Assembly (NCBI RefSeq): GCF_001570425.1
Contig: NZ_BCSX01000038.1
Location: forward strand, 1 to 32,554
DNA from: Mycolicibacterium brisbanense
GTDB taxonomy: Bacteria > Actinomycetota > Actinomycetes > Mycobacteriales > Mycobacteriaceae
DNA length: 32,554 bases
Reading direction: 5' to 3'
Part shown: piece by piece, positions 1 to 8,187 of the stretch
How positions within the stretch are numbered: the first letter of the stretch is position 1
How the letters are laid out: each line of letters opens with the position of its first letter
Notes under the pieces: model-generated
Database searches by the model: none
What the model was told of the DNA's origin: nothing
Seen by the model: only the letters and a program-made list of their open reading frames with translations
Made by a program: the position numbers and the translations under genes

Positions 1-153
1 TACCGTCACACCTTTGCCACTATGGCGGAACTCGTTGCAGCCATTGACAATTGGATGCACTTCTATAACAATCGGAGACGCCACTCAGCGATTGGAATGC
101 TCAGCCGCATCGCGTACGAACAATCACTCACCACGGCCGGCCAGGCCGCATAA
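1..153 (+). CDS. IS3-family transposase (OrfB), C-terminal 50 residues
   Basis: The gene enters from the left edge in frame 1 and ends with TAA at 151-153. The 50 visible residues contain the typical end of the IS3 OrfB integrase core, WMHFYNNRRRHSAIGM followed by an AYEQ-like tail. In this family the region follows the last acidic residue of the DDE catalytic triad, so no catalytic residue can be checked here. OrfB, usually made as an OrfAB frameshift product, cuts and joins the ends of the element. Whether this copy is intact cannot be told from the window. Confidence 0.8.
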   Translation, partial: YRHTFATMAELVAAIDNWMHFYNNRRRHSAIGMLSRIAYEQSLTTAGQAA

Positions 154-157
154 CCCC

Positions 158-182
158 TGTCCACTTTTCGGGGGGAACCTCA
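158..182. repeat. IS3 terminal inverted repeat (right end)
   Basis: A 25-bp sequence follows the transposase stop. Its minus-strand reading begins TGAGG and ends GTGGACA with a run of C in the middle, as in many IS3-group ends. The minus-strand TGA at 182-180 also supplies the stop codon that truncates istA. Confidence 0.65.
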
Positions 183-920
183 GCCCTTTTCGTGAGCGCC
201 CTCCTTACCTGGACGGCAAAAGAAGGAGTCATATCCGTAGTGACTACGCAACGCGACAAACCGGTCGGATTCGGCGCGATTGCGGCCCTTGAGCACCTTG
301 GTAACCGCTGGTTTGAGATTGTCGTAACGGATACGGGCCGGGACACCGCCGAAGTGGCTGAACGCCAACACATGCCCCTGCAGGAACGCCTCCTGCCCCT
401 GAGTGGTGAAGGCGACGTGAAACGCCCGACCCGCGCAAGACAGCCGCATCACAAACATCCAGCACTTAACCAGCTCTCCACCGATGCGGGTCCAGAACTC
501 CCCGAAATCAACCTCCGCCTCAGCGCCCGGAACGTGAGTTTGTGGGACCGCCACCTCGATCTGTTTGAAACCCAGCTCGAGGCGTCGCTGCGCCACGTAT
601 CTCGATACCGTCACCTCCGAGCACCGCGCTCCCTGCTCGACAACCAAACGCTGCCAGATCCGCCGAGCAGTGTGACGCTGCTTGCGCGGCGCGTCCTGAT
701 CAGCAGTCAACCAGCCATCGATAATCGCAACATAAGGATCGATCGCCGGCCGCCGCCGAGCCGGATACTGCTTACGGGGCGGCGGGACCGCCGAGGCTAA
801 TGCCTGACGCACGGTCCGACGATGCACCCGGTGCCGTTCCGCCAACTCCCGGATCGACAGGCCTTCCAGCCGTCGATCCCGCCGAATCTGCTCGAAGATT
901 TCCACGCGTGACCTCGCCAC
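180..920 (-). pseudogene. istA: IS21-family transposase IstA, interrupted by IS3
   Basis: This is the N-terminal 246 residues of an IstA-type transposase. A helix-turn-helix region (about residues 20-45, SIRELAERHRVHRRTV) is followed by the start of a DDE integrase core, with AEVDFGEF around residue 140 and RYDNLKPAV further on. The last residues, KEGAHEKG, are the point where IstA proteins normally continue for about 150-250 more residues. Here the reading frame runs into the IS3 end, whose first bases TGA provide a stop. The gene is therefore broken. The downstream partner istB, an AAA+ ATPase, would lie beyond the left edge. The start ATG at 920-918 fits the usual N-terminus. Confidence 0.85.
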
Positions 921-962
921 TTCCTGACCTCCACGCCGACGACACCGGACATGAAGATCGCA

Positions 963-1085
963 ACCAGGGTGGGGCCAATATTGGTGACGACACGCCGCAC
1001 CCCACAGGCAGACAAGGTCACCACCCAGGTGGAGCCGAAATTCGCGACGACAACAAGCCCAACCGGGGCCAAGTTAGGTGACCAC
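963..1085. repeat. Three 29-bp repeats at the IS21-type end
   Basis: Three related 29-bp direct repeats lie at 963-991, 1023-1051 and 1057-1085. Each has a GGTGGGGCC- or CCGGGGCC-like core followed by an A/T-rich stretch and a GTGACGAC- or GTGACCAC-like end. IS21-family ends are known to carry multiple transposase-binding repeats upstream of istA, so these are most likely that end. The probable boundary is near 1086, where the minus strand begins TGTGGTCACC. This is judged by eye and no duplication of target bases could be checked. Confidence 0.6.
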
Positions 1086-1269
1086 ACTCAAACAAGATCG
1101 CCACTTGCAACTTGGCCGCGTCAGCGGTATCCCAACCCTGACATCCTGAAATAACTGTGGAGGCAGTCCCGTCCGTCTTCCCCATCGCAACCTGCGCCGG
1201 TGATGCGTTGACATTCGTGAATCTGGCCTGCTGCGCCGTCCAACGATGCTTGAACTGCCGGCGAAGAAT

Positions 1270-1926
1270 TCACACGATGGGCTCGGCTAGCTCCGTTCTG
1301 GTCTTCGCGGGCTCGCGGTCGCGCCTGCCGCTGAAATCGTGGAACAGGATGGAGCGCGGGGTGAACTTGAGGATCAGTTGCACCAACGGACCGATGCCGA
1401 ACGCGTAGACCAGGGTGCCGACGCCGACCGAGCCGCCGAGCAGCCAGCCCACGGCGAGCACGGTTGCTTCAATCACGGTTCGCACCAAGCGGATCGACAG
1501 CCCGGTACGGGCCACCAGCCCGGTCATCAGACCGTCTCGCGGGCCCGGGCCCAGCCCCGCGCCGATGTAGAGCACGGTGCTGATGCCGTTGAGCACCACA
1601 GCACCGAGCATCATCGCGATGCGCACCGGCATGGCGTGCGCTGCGGGCAGCACGGCCAGCGTGGCGTCGACGGTGATCGCGATGACGATGACGTTGGCGA
1701 CAGTGCCGATACCCGGCTTGTTGCGCAGCGGGATCCAGGCCAGCAGCACGACGACTCCGACGACCGCCGACGCGAGCCCGATCGTCAGCGGCGTGTGCCA
1801 GGTCAGGCCCTGGTGAAAGACGTCCCACGGGTCCAGACCCAGGCCGGCGCGCACCATCATGCCCATCGACACGCCGTAGCCGCACAGACCGATCAGCAGC
1901 AGCGTGCCCCGTTTGAGCGCGGTCAT
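1270..1926 (-). CDS. YczE/YyaS-family integral membrane protein
   Basis: This 218-residue protein is mostly hydrophobic, with about five membrane-spanning stretches separated by short loops. It carries the family motifs GLDPWDVFHQG near residue 30 and GLGPGPRDGLMTGL near residue 125. The cytoplasmic tail is rich in Arg and Glu. In Bacillus and Actinobacteria, YczE proteins are often encoded beside a MocR/GntR regulator, as here. A transport role, possibly for a vitamin or a PLP-linked compound, has been suggested but is unproven. The start ATG overlaps the stop of a small upstream reading frame (ATGA at 1926), which suggests translational coupling if that frame is real. Confidence 0.85.
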   Translation of the reverse strand: MTALKRGTLLLIGLCGYGVSMGMMVRAGLGLDPWDVFHQGLTWHTPLTIGLASAVVGVVVLLAWIPLRNKPGIGTVANVIVIAITVDATLAVLPAAHAMPVRIAMMLGAVVLNGISTVLYIGAGLGPGPRDGLMTGLVARTGLSIRLVRTVIEATVLAVGWLLGGSVGVGTLVYAFGIGPLVQLILKFTPRSILFHDFSGRRDREPAKTRTELAEPIV

Positions 1927-2072
1927 CAGGAGTGGTCCTGGAATCGGGCGCGGATGACGTAGAGCTCGCTGGCCACCCGGCGGGCGTCCACGTCACCGTC
2001 TGCGATGGCGTTGCGCGAGTCGTACACACGACGGAGATTTTCCGCGAGCCGCGATATCCAATTCGTTCTCAT
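1926..2072 (-). CDS. Possible 48-residue protein coupled to yczE
   Basis: A short frame runs from ATG at 2072 to a TGA that overlaps the yczE start by 4 bases (ATGA). The product begins MRTNWISRLAENLRRV and is charged, with an amphipathic helical look; there is no signal peptide or membrane segment. I do not recognise a family. Its 5' end lies directly beside the inverted repeat between yczE and the MocR gene, so it would be the first gene of the yczE transcript. The alternative is that it is only a 5' leader of yczE. The ATGA junction and the absence of stops favour a real gene but do not prove it. Confidence 0.45.
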   Translation of the reverse strand: MRTNWISRLAENLRRVYDSRNAIADGDVDARRVASELYVIRARFQDHS

Positions 2073-2088
2073 GCTTCGATCATTCCGA

Positions 2089-2119
2089 CCAACTGGCTTG
2101 CTCATCAATAGCCAGTTGG
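2089..2119. promoter_or_regulatory. Perfect 9-13-9 inverted repeat, candidate MocR operator
   Basis: The arms CCAACTGGC (2089-2097) and GCCAGTTGG (2111-2119) match perfectly, with a 13-nt spacer. Their centres are 22 bp apart, about two helical turns. The repeat lies between the divergent starts at 2072 (minus) and 2137 (plus), which is where a regulator of both genes would bind. That the neighbouring MocR protein binds it is an inference from position. Confidence 0.5.
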
Positions 2120-2136
2120 CGGATACTGGCCTGATT

Positions 2137-3576
2137 ATGAGTAGCGATATGGCCGCCCGCGCCCTCGATGTGGACCTTTTGGCCCGCGAACTCGGCAACT
2201 GGCGCACCTCCAGCCTCAGTGGCCCTGCCTATCTCGGCCTGGCCGATGCCATCCGCTTGTTGATCGTCGACGGCCGGCTGCCGGTCGGGTCGCGGCTGCC
2301 CAGCGAGCGGGCCCTGGCCGACGCGTTGCGGGTCTCGCGCACCACGGTCACCGCCGCGTTCACGCAGCTGCGCGACGACGGCTATCTCAAGGCCCGCCGC
2401 GGAGCTCGCAGCACCGCCGCGCTCCCCCTGCGGTCCGAAGTGGTCACCGAACCGACGCAGCCGGCCGTCAGCCTGGCCGCGGCTGCGCTGTCGGCACCGT
2501 GCGCCGCGGTGCTCGACGCGTTCGCCGAGGCCGCTCATGACATCACCCCGTATCTGCACGACCCGGGCCACGAGCTCACCGGCGTCACCGCACTGCGCGA
2601 AGCGATCGCCGAGAGGTATTGCGAGCGCGGGCTGCCCACCGATGCCGACCAGATCATGGTGACCAGTGGCGCGCAGCACGCGATCGGCCTGATCCTGGCT
2701 ACCCACACCCAGGCCGGTGACCGCGTGCTCGTCGAGCAACCGACGTATCACGGTGCGCTGTCGGCGATTACGCATGCCGGCGCGCGCCCGGTGCCGGTGT
2801 CGCTCACCGAAGACGGCTGGGAACTCGACGCCGTGCACGCTGCGCTGCGTCAGCTTGCACCGAGCCTGGCCTACCTGATTCCCGACTGCCACAATCCCAC
2901 CGGGTTCACCCTCGGCGCCGAGGGCCGGACCAGGTTGGGACAGATCATCTCCGAAACGCGCACCCGCACCATCGTCGACGAGTCGATCATCGACATGTGG
3001 ATCGATGCACCACCGCCGGCGCCGCTGGCAGTCTCGGTGCCACGCGATGACCTGGTGCTGACCATCGGATCGATGTCGAAGTCGTTTTGGGGCGGCCTAC
3101 GCGTGGGCTGGATCCGCGCCGACCGCACCACTCTGGCGACCATCACCGCCATCCGGCCGTCCCTCGATCTCGGCACGCCCATACTCGAACAGCTCACTGC
3201 GGCAAGGCTTCTCGCGGCGCGTGAAGACATCCTGCCGGAACGGCGCGAGCTGCTCAACCAACGCAGGCAGTACCTGGTGTCGCTGCTGGCCCGCGAACTG
3301 CCCGACTGGCAGCCAGGTGACGGCCGCGGCGGGATGTCGCTGTGGGTGCGGCTACCCGCACCGATGAGCACAGCACTGTCTGCCAGTGCATCCCGATTGG
3401 GCCTCGATCTGCCCGCAGGTCCGAGGTTCGGGGTGGACGGCACGCTGGAACGGTTCATCCGATTGCCCTACGCCCTGCCGGAGCCTCAGTTGGAGGAAGC
3501 GGTCGAGCTGATGGTGCGCGCCTGGCGCAGCATCACCGGGGTCAGCAGCCCGCAGCAGCCGACTCTGGTGGTCTGA
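2137..3576 (+). CDS. MocR-type PLP-binding transcriptional regulator
   Basis: The 479-residue protein has a GntR winged helix at about residues 30-90 (LPSERALADALRVSRTTV) joined to a class I aminotransferase-like domain at about 120-470. The PLP-binding lysine is visible as K315 in SMSKSFWGGLRVGW. The conserved NPTG (253-256) and D281 are also present, so the cofactor site looks complete. MocR proteins sense PLP or an amino compound and control a neighbouring gene, here most likely the divergent yczE. The reading frame is open for 44 codons further upstream, but ATG 2137 gives the normal N-terminal length and leaves the 2089-2119 inverted repeat outside the gene. It ends 6 bp before a convergent small gene. 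Confidence 0.85.
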   Translation: MSSDMAARALDVDLLARELGNWRTSSLSGPAYLGLADAIRLLIVDGRLPVGSRLPSERALADALRVSRTTVTAAFTQLRDDGYLKARRGARSTAALPLRSEVVTEPTQPAVSLAAAALSAPCAAVLDAFAEAAHDITPYLHDPGHELTGVTALREAIAERYCERGLPTDADQIMVTSGAQHAIGLILATHTQAGDRVLVEQPTYHGALSAITHAGARPVPVSLTEDGWELDAVHAALRQLAPSLAYLIPDCHNPTGFTLGAEGRTRLGQIISETRTRTIVDESIIDMWIDAPPPAPLAVSVPRDDLVLTIGSMSKSFWGGLRVGWIRADRTTLATITAIRPSLDLGTPILEQLTAARLLAAREDILPERRELLNQRRQYLVSLLARELPDWQPGDGRGGMSLWVRLPAPMSTALSASASRLGLDLPAGPRFGVDGTLERFIRLPYALPEPQLEEAVELMVRAWRSITGVSSPQQPTLVV

Positions 3577-3582
3577 GGCCGC

Positions 3583-3879
3583 CTACTGCTGCTGGGACAG
3601 CGCCAAGCAGGTGCCGTAATGCTCGATGGTGCACGGAATACCGTTGACTGAAGGCAGCTGACCGGGCGCATTCACCACACCCGAACCTTCGCTGGCAGGT
3701 GTGAGGACCGGCACCACGCCGCCGCCCGACGGGCCGCTCACGCAGACTCCCTCGAACTTCGACGGGACCGTGCCCGATGGGCAGGGCTTGGCATCGGCCT
3801 GGGAGGCGAATGCCAGTTGTCCCAAGGCCGCCGCGACGGCGAAACCACCGACCAGAACTGCGTGCTTCACCTTCGCCAT
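3583..3879 (-). CDS. Small secreted protein of unknown function
   Basis: The 98-residue product starts with a clear signal peptide: MAKVKHAVLV, a hydrophobic stretch, then ASQADA with likely cleavage near residue 31. The mature part is short and rich in Gly, Pro, Ser and Val, with four cysteines at about residues 33, 46, 83 and 91 that could form two disulfides after export. I recognise no enzymatic motif. A TAGGGT hexamer lies 6 nt before the ATG, which predicts its own leaderless transcript although it also lies 59 bp downstream of serB2 on the same strand. It resembles the many short exported proteins of mycobacteria. Confidence 0.75.
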   Translation of the reverse strand: MAKVKHAVLVGGFAVAAALGQLAFASQADAKPCPSGTVPSKFEGVCVSGPSGGGVVPVLTPASEGSGVVNAPGQLPSVNGIPCTIEHYGTCLALSQQQ

Positions 3880-3885
3880 ATCGAC

Positions 3886-3891
3886 ACCCTA
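3886..3891 (-). promoter_or_regulatory. -10 element, leaderless promoter of the secreted protein
   Basis: TAGGGT on the minus strand is followed by the 6 nt GTCGAT and then the ATG. A TANNNT hexamer at this distance places the transcription start on the first base of the start codon, a common mycobacterial arrangement. Confidence 0.5.
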
Positions 3892-3938
3892 CGTGACGGC
3901 GTTACAGGACGCGGGTGGAACCCCGCCGTGGCAGTGCC

Positions 3939-5204
3939 TCAGTCTTCGGGGATCTCGACGCGACGCACCATGCCGTCGACCGCATCGGCAGCTTCGATCT
4001 CGCCGCGGGTGATACCCAGGATGAACAACACCGTGTCCAGGTAGGGATGGCTCAGCGACGCGTCGGCGACCTCGCGCAGCGCCGGCTTGGCGTTGAACGC
4101 CACACCCAGGCCCGCCGCGGCCAGCATGTCGATGTCATTGGCGCCGTCCCCGACGGCAACGGTCTGTTCCATCGGCACCCCGGCCTGGCTGGCGAAGTCG
4201 CGCAAGGCTTTCGCTTTGCCGGGCCGGTCCACGATCGGCCCGATCACCCGTCCGGTCAGCTTGCCGTCGACGACCTCCAGATGGTTGGCCGCTACGTAAT
4301 CGAGCATCAGCTCTTCGGCCAGCGGTTCGATCACCTGGCGGAATCCGCCGGAGACCACGCCGCAGTGGAAGCCGAGCCTGCGCAGGGTGCGGATGGTGGT
4401 CCGCGCGCCCGGGGTCAGCTCGAGTTGCTCGGCGACGTCGTCGAGCACCTCGGCGGGCAACCCGGCCAGGGTCGCCACCCGGCGGTGCAAGGATTCCGCG
4501 AAGTCCAGTTCACCGCGCATGGCGGCCTCGGTCACGGCGGCCACCTCGGCCTCCTTGCCGACCCGCTGGGCCAGCATCTCGATGACCTCACCCTGGATGA
4601 GCGTGGAGTCGACGTCGAACACGATGAGCCGTTTGGCGCGCCGCGACAGGCTGTAGTCCTCGAGCGCGATGTCGACGCCCTCGTCGACGGCCACCTGTGC
4701 CATCGCGGCCTGCAACTGGGCGTAGGCCGCCGCGGACGGCACCGAGACCCGCAATTCCAGACCCGTCACCGGATAGTCGGACACCCCGCGGATCGTGTCG
4801 ATGTTGACACCAAGAGCCGCCGCCTCGCGCGCGACCACACCGAACGACTGTGCGGTGATCGGCCGGCCCAGCACCACGATGGTGTGGGTCGACGGATCAC
4901 GGAGCACGGGCAGGTCGTCACTGCGCTCGATCGTCACGTCCAGCCCGACGCCGTGTATCGCGGCTTCGACGTCGCTGCGTAAACCACCGCCGTCGACGAC
5001 CTCGGCCGGTGCCGCGACCAGCACACCGAGGGTGAGCCGGCCGCGGATGACGACCTGTTCGACGTTGCGCAGGTCCACCTGGTGGCGGGACAGCACCTCG
5101 AACAACGCCGACGTGACGCCGGGCTGATCGACTCCGGTGACGGTGATGAGGACCGACGAGCGCTCGCGCGAGGAGCCGATAGGAGAAGGCACCTTTCGAC
5201 TCAT
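3939..5204 (-). CDS. serB2: Phosphoserine phosphatase SerB2
   Basis: SerB2 removes phosphate from O-phosphoserine in the last step of serine synthesis. The 421-residue protein has two ACT-type regulatory domains (about residues 17-90 and 105-180) and a HAD phosphatase domain. The HAD motifs are complete: DVDST (197-201, nucleophile D197), SGG (285-287), K330 and GDGANDIDM (352-360). The order and sequence fit M. tuberculosis Rv3042c. The frame stays open upstream into ctaD, but ATG 5204 has a GGGGGAG stretch just before it; GTG at residue 5 is an alternative start. It begins 22 bp after the ctaD stop, as in M. tuberculosis, so the two are probably co-transcribed. Confidence 0.93.
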   Translation of the reverse strand: MSRKVPSPIGSSRERSSVLITVTGVDQPGVTSALFEVLSRHQVDLRNVEQVVIRGRLTLGVLVAAPAEVVDGGGLRSDVEAAIHGVGLDVTIERSDDLPVLRDPSTHTIVVLGRPITAQSFGVVAREAAALGVNIDTIRGVSDYPVTGLELRVSVPSAAAYAQLQAAMAQVAVDEGVDIALEDYSLSRRAKRLIVFDVDSTLIQGEVIEMLAQRVGKEAEVAAVTEAAMRGELDFAESLHRRVATLAGLPAEVLDDVAEQLELTPGARTTIRTLRRLGFHCGVVSGGFRQVIEPLAEELMLDYVAANHLEVVDGKLTGRVIGPIVDRPGKAKALRDFASQAGVPMEQTVAVGDGANDIDMLAAAGLGVAFNAKPALREVADASLSHPYLDTVLFILGITRGEIEAADAVDGMVRRVEIPED

Positions 5205-5226
5205 CTCCCCCAGTAGCCGCCTGCCG

Positions 5227-6954
5227 TCAGCTGGACTGGTCGGCGGTTTCGAGCTCCGGGTGGTGCGAGCGGCCCACGTGGGCCTCCGCACGCATCCGCT
5301 CGACCATGTGCGGGTAGTGCAGCTCGAACGCCGGACGCTCCGAACGGATCCGGGGCAGCTCGGTGAAGTTGTGCCGCGGCGGCGGGCAGGAGGTCGCCCA
5401 CTCCAGGGAGTTGCCGTAGCCCCACGGATCGTCGACCGTGACGGGCTCGCCGTAGCGCCAGCTCTTGAACACGTTCCAGGCGAACGGCAGCGTCGAGATG
5501 CCCAGGATGAACGAGCCGATGGTCGAGATCACGTTCAGCGTGGTGAACCCGTCGCTGGCGAGGTAGTCGGCGTAGCGGCGCGGCATACCCTCGTCACCCA
5601 GCCAGTGCTGCACCAGGAACGTGGTGTGGAAGCCGATGAAGGTCAGCCAGAAGTGCAGCTTGCCCAGGCGCTCGTCGAGCAACCGGCCGGTCATCTTCGG
5701 GAACCAGAAGTAGATGCCCGCGTAGGTGGCGAAGACGATGGTGCCGAAGAGCACGTAGTGGAAGTGCGCGATGACGAAGTAGCTGTCGGTGACGTGGAAG
5801 TCGATCGGCGGGCTGGCCAGCAGCACACCCGAAAGACCACCGAGCAGGAACGTGATCAGGAAGCCCACCGAGAACAGCATCGGCGTCTCGAAGGTCAACT
5901 GCCCCTTCCACATGGTGCCGATCCAGTTGAAGAACTTGATACCGGTCGGGACCGCGATCAGGAACGTCATGAACGAGAAGAACGGCAGCAGGACCGCGCC
6001 GGTGGCGTACATGTGGTGCGCCCACACCGCGACCGACAGCGCCGCGATGCTGATGGTGGCGTAGATCAGCGTGGTGTAACCGAAGATCGGCTTGCGGCTG
6101 AACACCGGGAAGATCTCCGACACGATGCCGAAGAACGGCAGCGCGATGATGTACACCTCGGGGTGGCCGAAGAACCAGAAGAGGTGCTGCCACAACAGGA
6201 CTCCGCCGTTGGCCGGGTCGTAGATGTGGGCGCCCAGGTGCCGGTCGGCGGCCAGGCCGAACAGCGCGGCGGTCAGGATCGGGAAGGCGATCAGGACCAG
6301 GATCGAGGTCACCAGGATGTTCCAGGTGAACACCGGCATCCGGAACATCGTCATACCGGGCGCGCGCATGCACACCACGGTGGTAACCATGTTGACGCCA
6401 CCGAGGATGGTGCCCAGACCACCGACGGCCAGGCCCATGATCCAGAGGTCACCGCCCGGTCCGGGCGAGTGGATCGCGTCGGTGAGCGGCGAGTAGGCCG
6501 TCCAGCCGAAGTCCGCGGCGCCGCCGGGGGTGATGAAGCCACCCATGGCGATCAGGGCGCCGAACAGGAAGAGCCAGAACGACAGGGCGTTCAGGCGCGG
6601 GAACGCCACGTCGGGCGCGCCGATCTGCAGCGGCAGCACCAGGTTGGCGAAACCGAACACGATCGGCGTCGCGTAGAACAGCAGCATCACGGTGCCGTGC
6701 ATGGTGAACAGCTGGTTGAACTGCTCATTGCTCAGGAACTGCAAGCCCGGCAACGCCAATTCGGTACGCATCAGCAGCGCCATGAGCCCGCCGATGAAGA
6801 AGAAGGCGAAGCACGCGACGCAGTACATGATGCCGATCAGCTTGTGATCGGTGGTCGTGATGAGCTTGTAGACCAGGTTGCCCTTGGGGCCCATCCGTTC
6901 CGGAAAAGGACGACGTGCCTCGAGTTCTCCGATTGGGGGCGCTTCGGCTACCAA
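5227..6954 (-). CDS. ctaD: Cytochrome c oxidase subunit I (aa3-type) CtaD
   Basis: CtaD is the heme-copper core of the terminal oxidase in the cytoplasmic membrane, reducing oxygen while pumping protons. The 575-residue protein has about twelve membrane helices. Visible ligands are H86 and H399 for heme a, H397 for heme a3, and H264, H313 and H314 for CuB; Y268 in GHPEVY is the residue cross-linked to H264. The start is TTG at 6954: it gives MVAEAPPIGELEA, which matches the M. tuberculosis N-terminus, and has GGAGG 5 nt upstream. Another TTG at 6966 would place that GGAGG inside the gene. serB2 follows on the same strand and fecB is divergent. Confidence 0.95.
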   Translation of the reverse strand: MVAEAPPIGELEARRPFPERMGPKGNLVYKLITTTDHKLIGIMYCVACFAFFFIGGLMALLMRTELALPGLQFLSNEQFNQLFTMHGTVMLLFYATPIVFGFANLVLPLQIGAPDVAFPRLNALSFWLFLFGALIAMGGFITPGGAADFGWTAYSPLTDAIHSPGPGGDLWIMGLAVGGLGTILGGVNMVTTVVCMRAPGMTMFRMPVFTWNILVTSILVLIAFPILTAALFGLAADRHLGAHIYDPANGGVLLWQHLFWFFGHPEVYIIALPFFGIVSEIFPVFSRKPIFGYTTLIYATISIAALSVAVWAHHMYATGAVLLPFFSFMTFLIAVPTGIKFFNWIGTMWKGQLTFETPMLFSVGFLITFLLGGLSGVLLASPPIDFHVTDSYFVIAHFHYVLFGTIVFATYAGIYFWFPKMTGRLLDERLGKLHFWLTFIGFHTTFLVQHWLGDEGMPRRYADYLASDGFTTLNVISTIGSFILGISTLPFAWNVFKSWRYGEPVTVDDPWGYGNSLEWATSCPPPRHNFTELPRIRSERPAFELHYPHMVERMRAEAHVGRSHHPELETADQSS

Positions 6955-6999
6955 GAGATCCTCCAAAGATCAGTCGGGAAATCCCGCATATCGACCTGA

Positions 7000-7005
7000 A
7001 TCCTA
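7000..7005 (-). promoter_or_regulatory. Candidate -10 element for ctaD
   Basis: TAGGAT on the minus strand would start transcription near 6993 and leave a leader of about 39 nt carrying the GGAGG ribosome site. No convincing -35 hexamer is visible. The assignment rests only on the hexamer and its position in the 165-bp gap between ctaD and fecB. Confidence 0.3.
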
Positions 7006-7107
7006 ACCCTCCCGAAGCCCCGCGCGCCCGTGGGTCCTACAAACGGTCGTAATCAACCCGGAAGTTCTCAGCGCGGCGTCCTGACCAGCTGGGAAGCGCC
7101 AGAATGT

Positions 7108-7113
7108 TACCGT
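7108..7113 (+). promoter_or_regulatory. -10 element, leaderless promoter of fecB
   Basis: TACCGT is followed by the 6 nt CGCCCC and then GTG at 7120, with no ribosome site in between. This spacing puts the transcription start on the GTG and supports that start over codons further upstream. Confidence 0.5.
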
Positions 7114-7119
7114 CGCCCC

Positions 7120-8187
7120 GTGTTGATCAACCGACCGCGTGTCGCAGCCGCGCTGATCGCCGTGACCGCGGCACTGTCCGCCGGTTGTGGTTCTGAAACC
7201 GGGGCGCCGCAGGGCCACCCGTCGATCAGCACGAGTGTGACCAAGATCGCCGATGCCGGCGTGTTGGGCAATCAGCGCCGTCCCGACGAGTCGTGTGCCC
7301 CCGCGCCGGCTCCCGCGGACCCGGCCTCGCGCGATGTTCGCAATGCCGAGGGCAACGGCATCCCCCCGACCACGCAGATGTCCGGGGATCCGCAACGCAT
7401 CGTGGTGCTGTCCGGCGATCAGCTCGACGCGTTGTGCGCCCTCGGCCTGCAGTCCCGCGTGGTCGCGGCCGCCACGCCGGTGGGCTCGGCAAGTCAACCG
7501 TCTTATCTGGGCAAGACCGTGCACGACATCGCGGCGGTCGGCGACCGTAACGCACCGGATCTCTCGGCCATCTCCGCTGCCCACCCCGACCTGATCCTCG
7601 GGTCGCAGGCGCTGACGCCCGACGCCTTCGGCCCGCTGGCAGCGATCGCACCGACTGTGTTCACCAGCGCGCCCGGCGCCGGCTGGCAGGACACGCTGCG
7701 CACGGTCGGCGCGGCGACAGGACGCGCCGACGCGGCGGGCGACCTGGTGGACAAGTTCAATGACGCGGCCCGCAAGACCGGCACCGACAACGACGCCGCG
7801 CATTTTCAGGCGTCCGTGGTGCAGCTGACCGAGAACACCGTGCGGGTTTACGGCGCCAACAACTTCCCCGGCAGCGTCCTGGCAGCGGTCGGGCTGGACC
7901 GGCCCGCCGCCCAGCGGTTCACCGACAAACCCTTCGAGGAATTGGCCACCTCCGGCGGTGACTACTCCATCGCCGACGCCGACATCGTGTACGTGTCGTT
8001 CGCGTCGTCTGCCGCGCGCGACCACGCCACGGCGATCCTGGACAGTCCGGCGTGGCGGGCATTGTCGGCCACCAAGGACAACCGGGTGTTCGTGGTCAAC
8101 AACGAGGTGTGGCAGACCGGCCAGAACATCGTCGCGGCCCGCGGCATCCTCGACGATCTGCGCTGGGTCAACGCGCCGATCAACTGA
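7120..8187 (+). CDS. fecB: FecB iron-siderophore-binding lipoprotein
   Basis: The 355-residue protein begins with a lipoprotein signal peptide (hydrophobic residues 8-19, lipobox SAGC ending at C23). It continues as a periplasmic binding protein of the iron-siderophore/cobalamin type: RIVVLSGDQLDALCALG, then AAHPDLILGSQ and AAIAPTVF. It matches M. tuberculosis FecB (Rv3044), which lies at the same place next to ctaD and takes part in siderophore-linked iron uptake and envelope robustness. The GTG start is preceded by a leaderless-type -10 element. The stop codon abuts the stop of the convergent oxygenase gene in the palindrome TGATCA, leaving no room for a terminator. Confidence 0.92.
   Translation: MLINRPRVAAALIAVTAALSAGCGSETGAPQGHPSISTSVTKIADAGVLGNQRRPDESCAPAPAPADPASRDVRNAEGNGIPPTTQMSGDPQRIVVLSGDQLDALCALGLQSRVVAAATPVGSASQPSYLGKTVHDIAAVGDRNAPDLSAISAAHPDLILGSQALTPDAFGPLAAIAPTVFTSAPGAGWQDTLRTVGAATGRADAAGDLVDKFNDAARKTGTDNDAAHFQASVVQLTENTVRVYGANNFPGSVLAAVGLDRPAAQRFTDKPFEELATSGGDYSIADADIVYVSFASSAARDHATAILDSPAWRALSATKDNRVFVVNNEVWQTGQNIVAARGILDDLRWVNAPIN

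Larger units (their letters stand above)
1..182 (+). mobile_element. IS3-family insertion sequence, 3' end
   Basis: This is the right end of an IS3-family element that continues beyond the left edge of the window. It consists of the end of the transposase gene, a 4-bp gap, and a terminal inverted repeat at 158-182 that reads outward-in as TGAGGTTCCCC followed by CCGAAAAGTGGACA, the usual style of IS3 ends. The outer boundary at 182 lies inside an IS21-type istA gene, so this element inserted into an older one. The other end, the target duplication and the size are outside the window. Confidence 0.8.

Noticed and set aside
1087..1269. Gap between the IS21 end and yczE
   Set aside because: Short open frames are present but show no motif, start signal or codon pattern of a gene. 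Nothing is annotated here.
3915..4982. Long plus-strand reading frame over serB2
   Set aside because: It is the opposite-strand shadow of a well-supported gene. Its product is Arg/His/Gly-rich with no motif, as expected from GC-rich codon bias.
5137..6999. 620-codon plus-strand frame over ctaD
   Set aside because: It lies entirely opposite ctaD, whose product has every heme and copper ligand. The frame's product is a low-complexity charged sequence.
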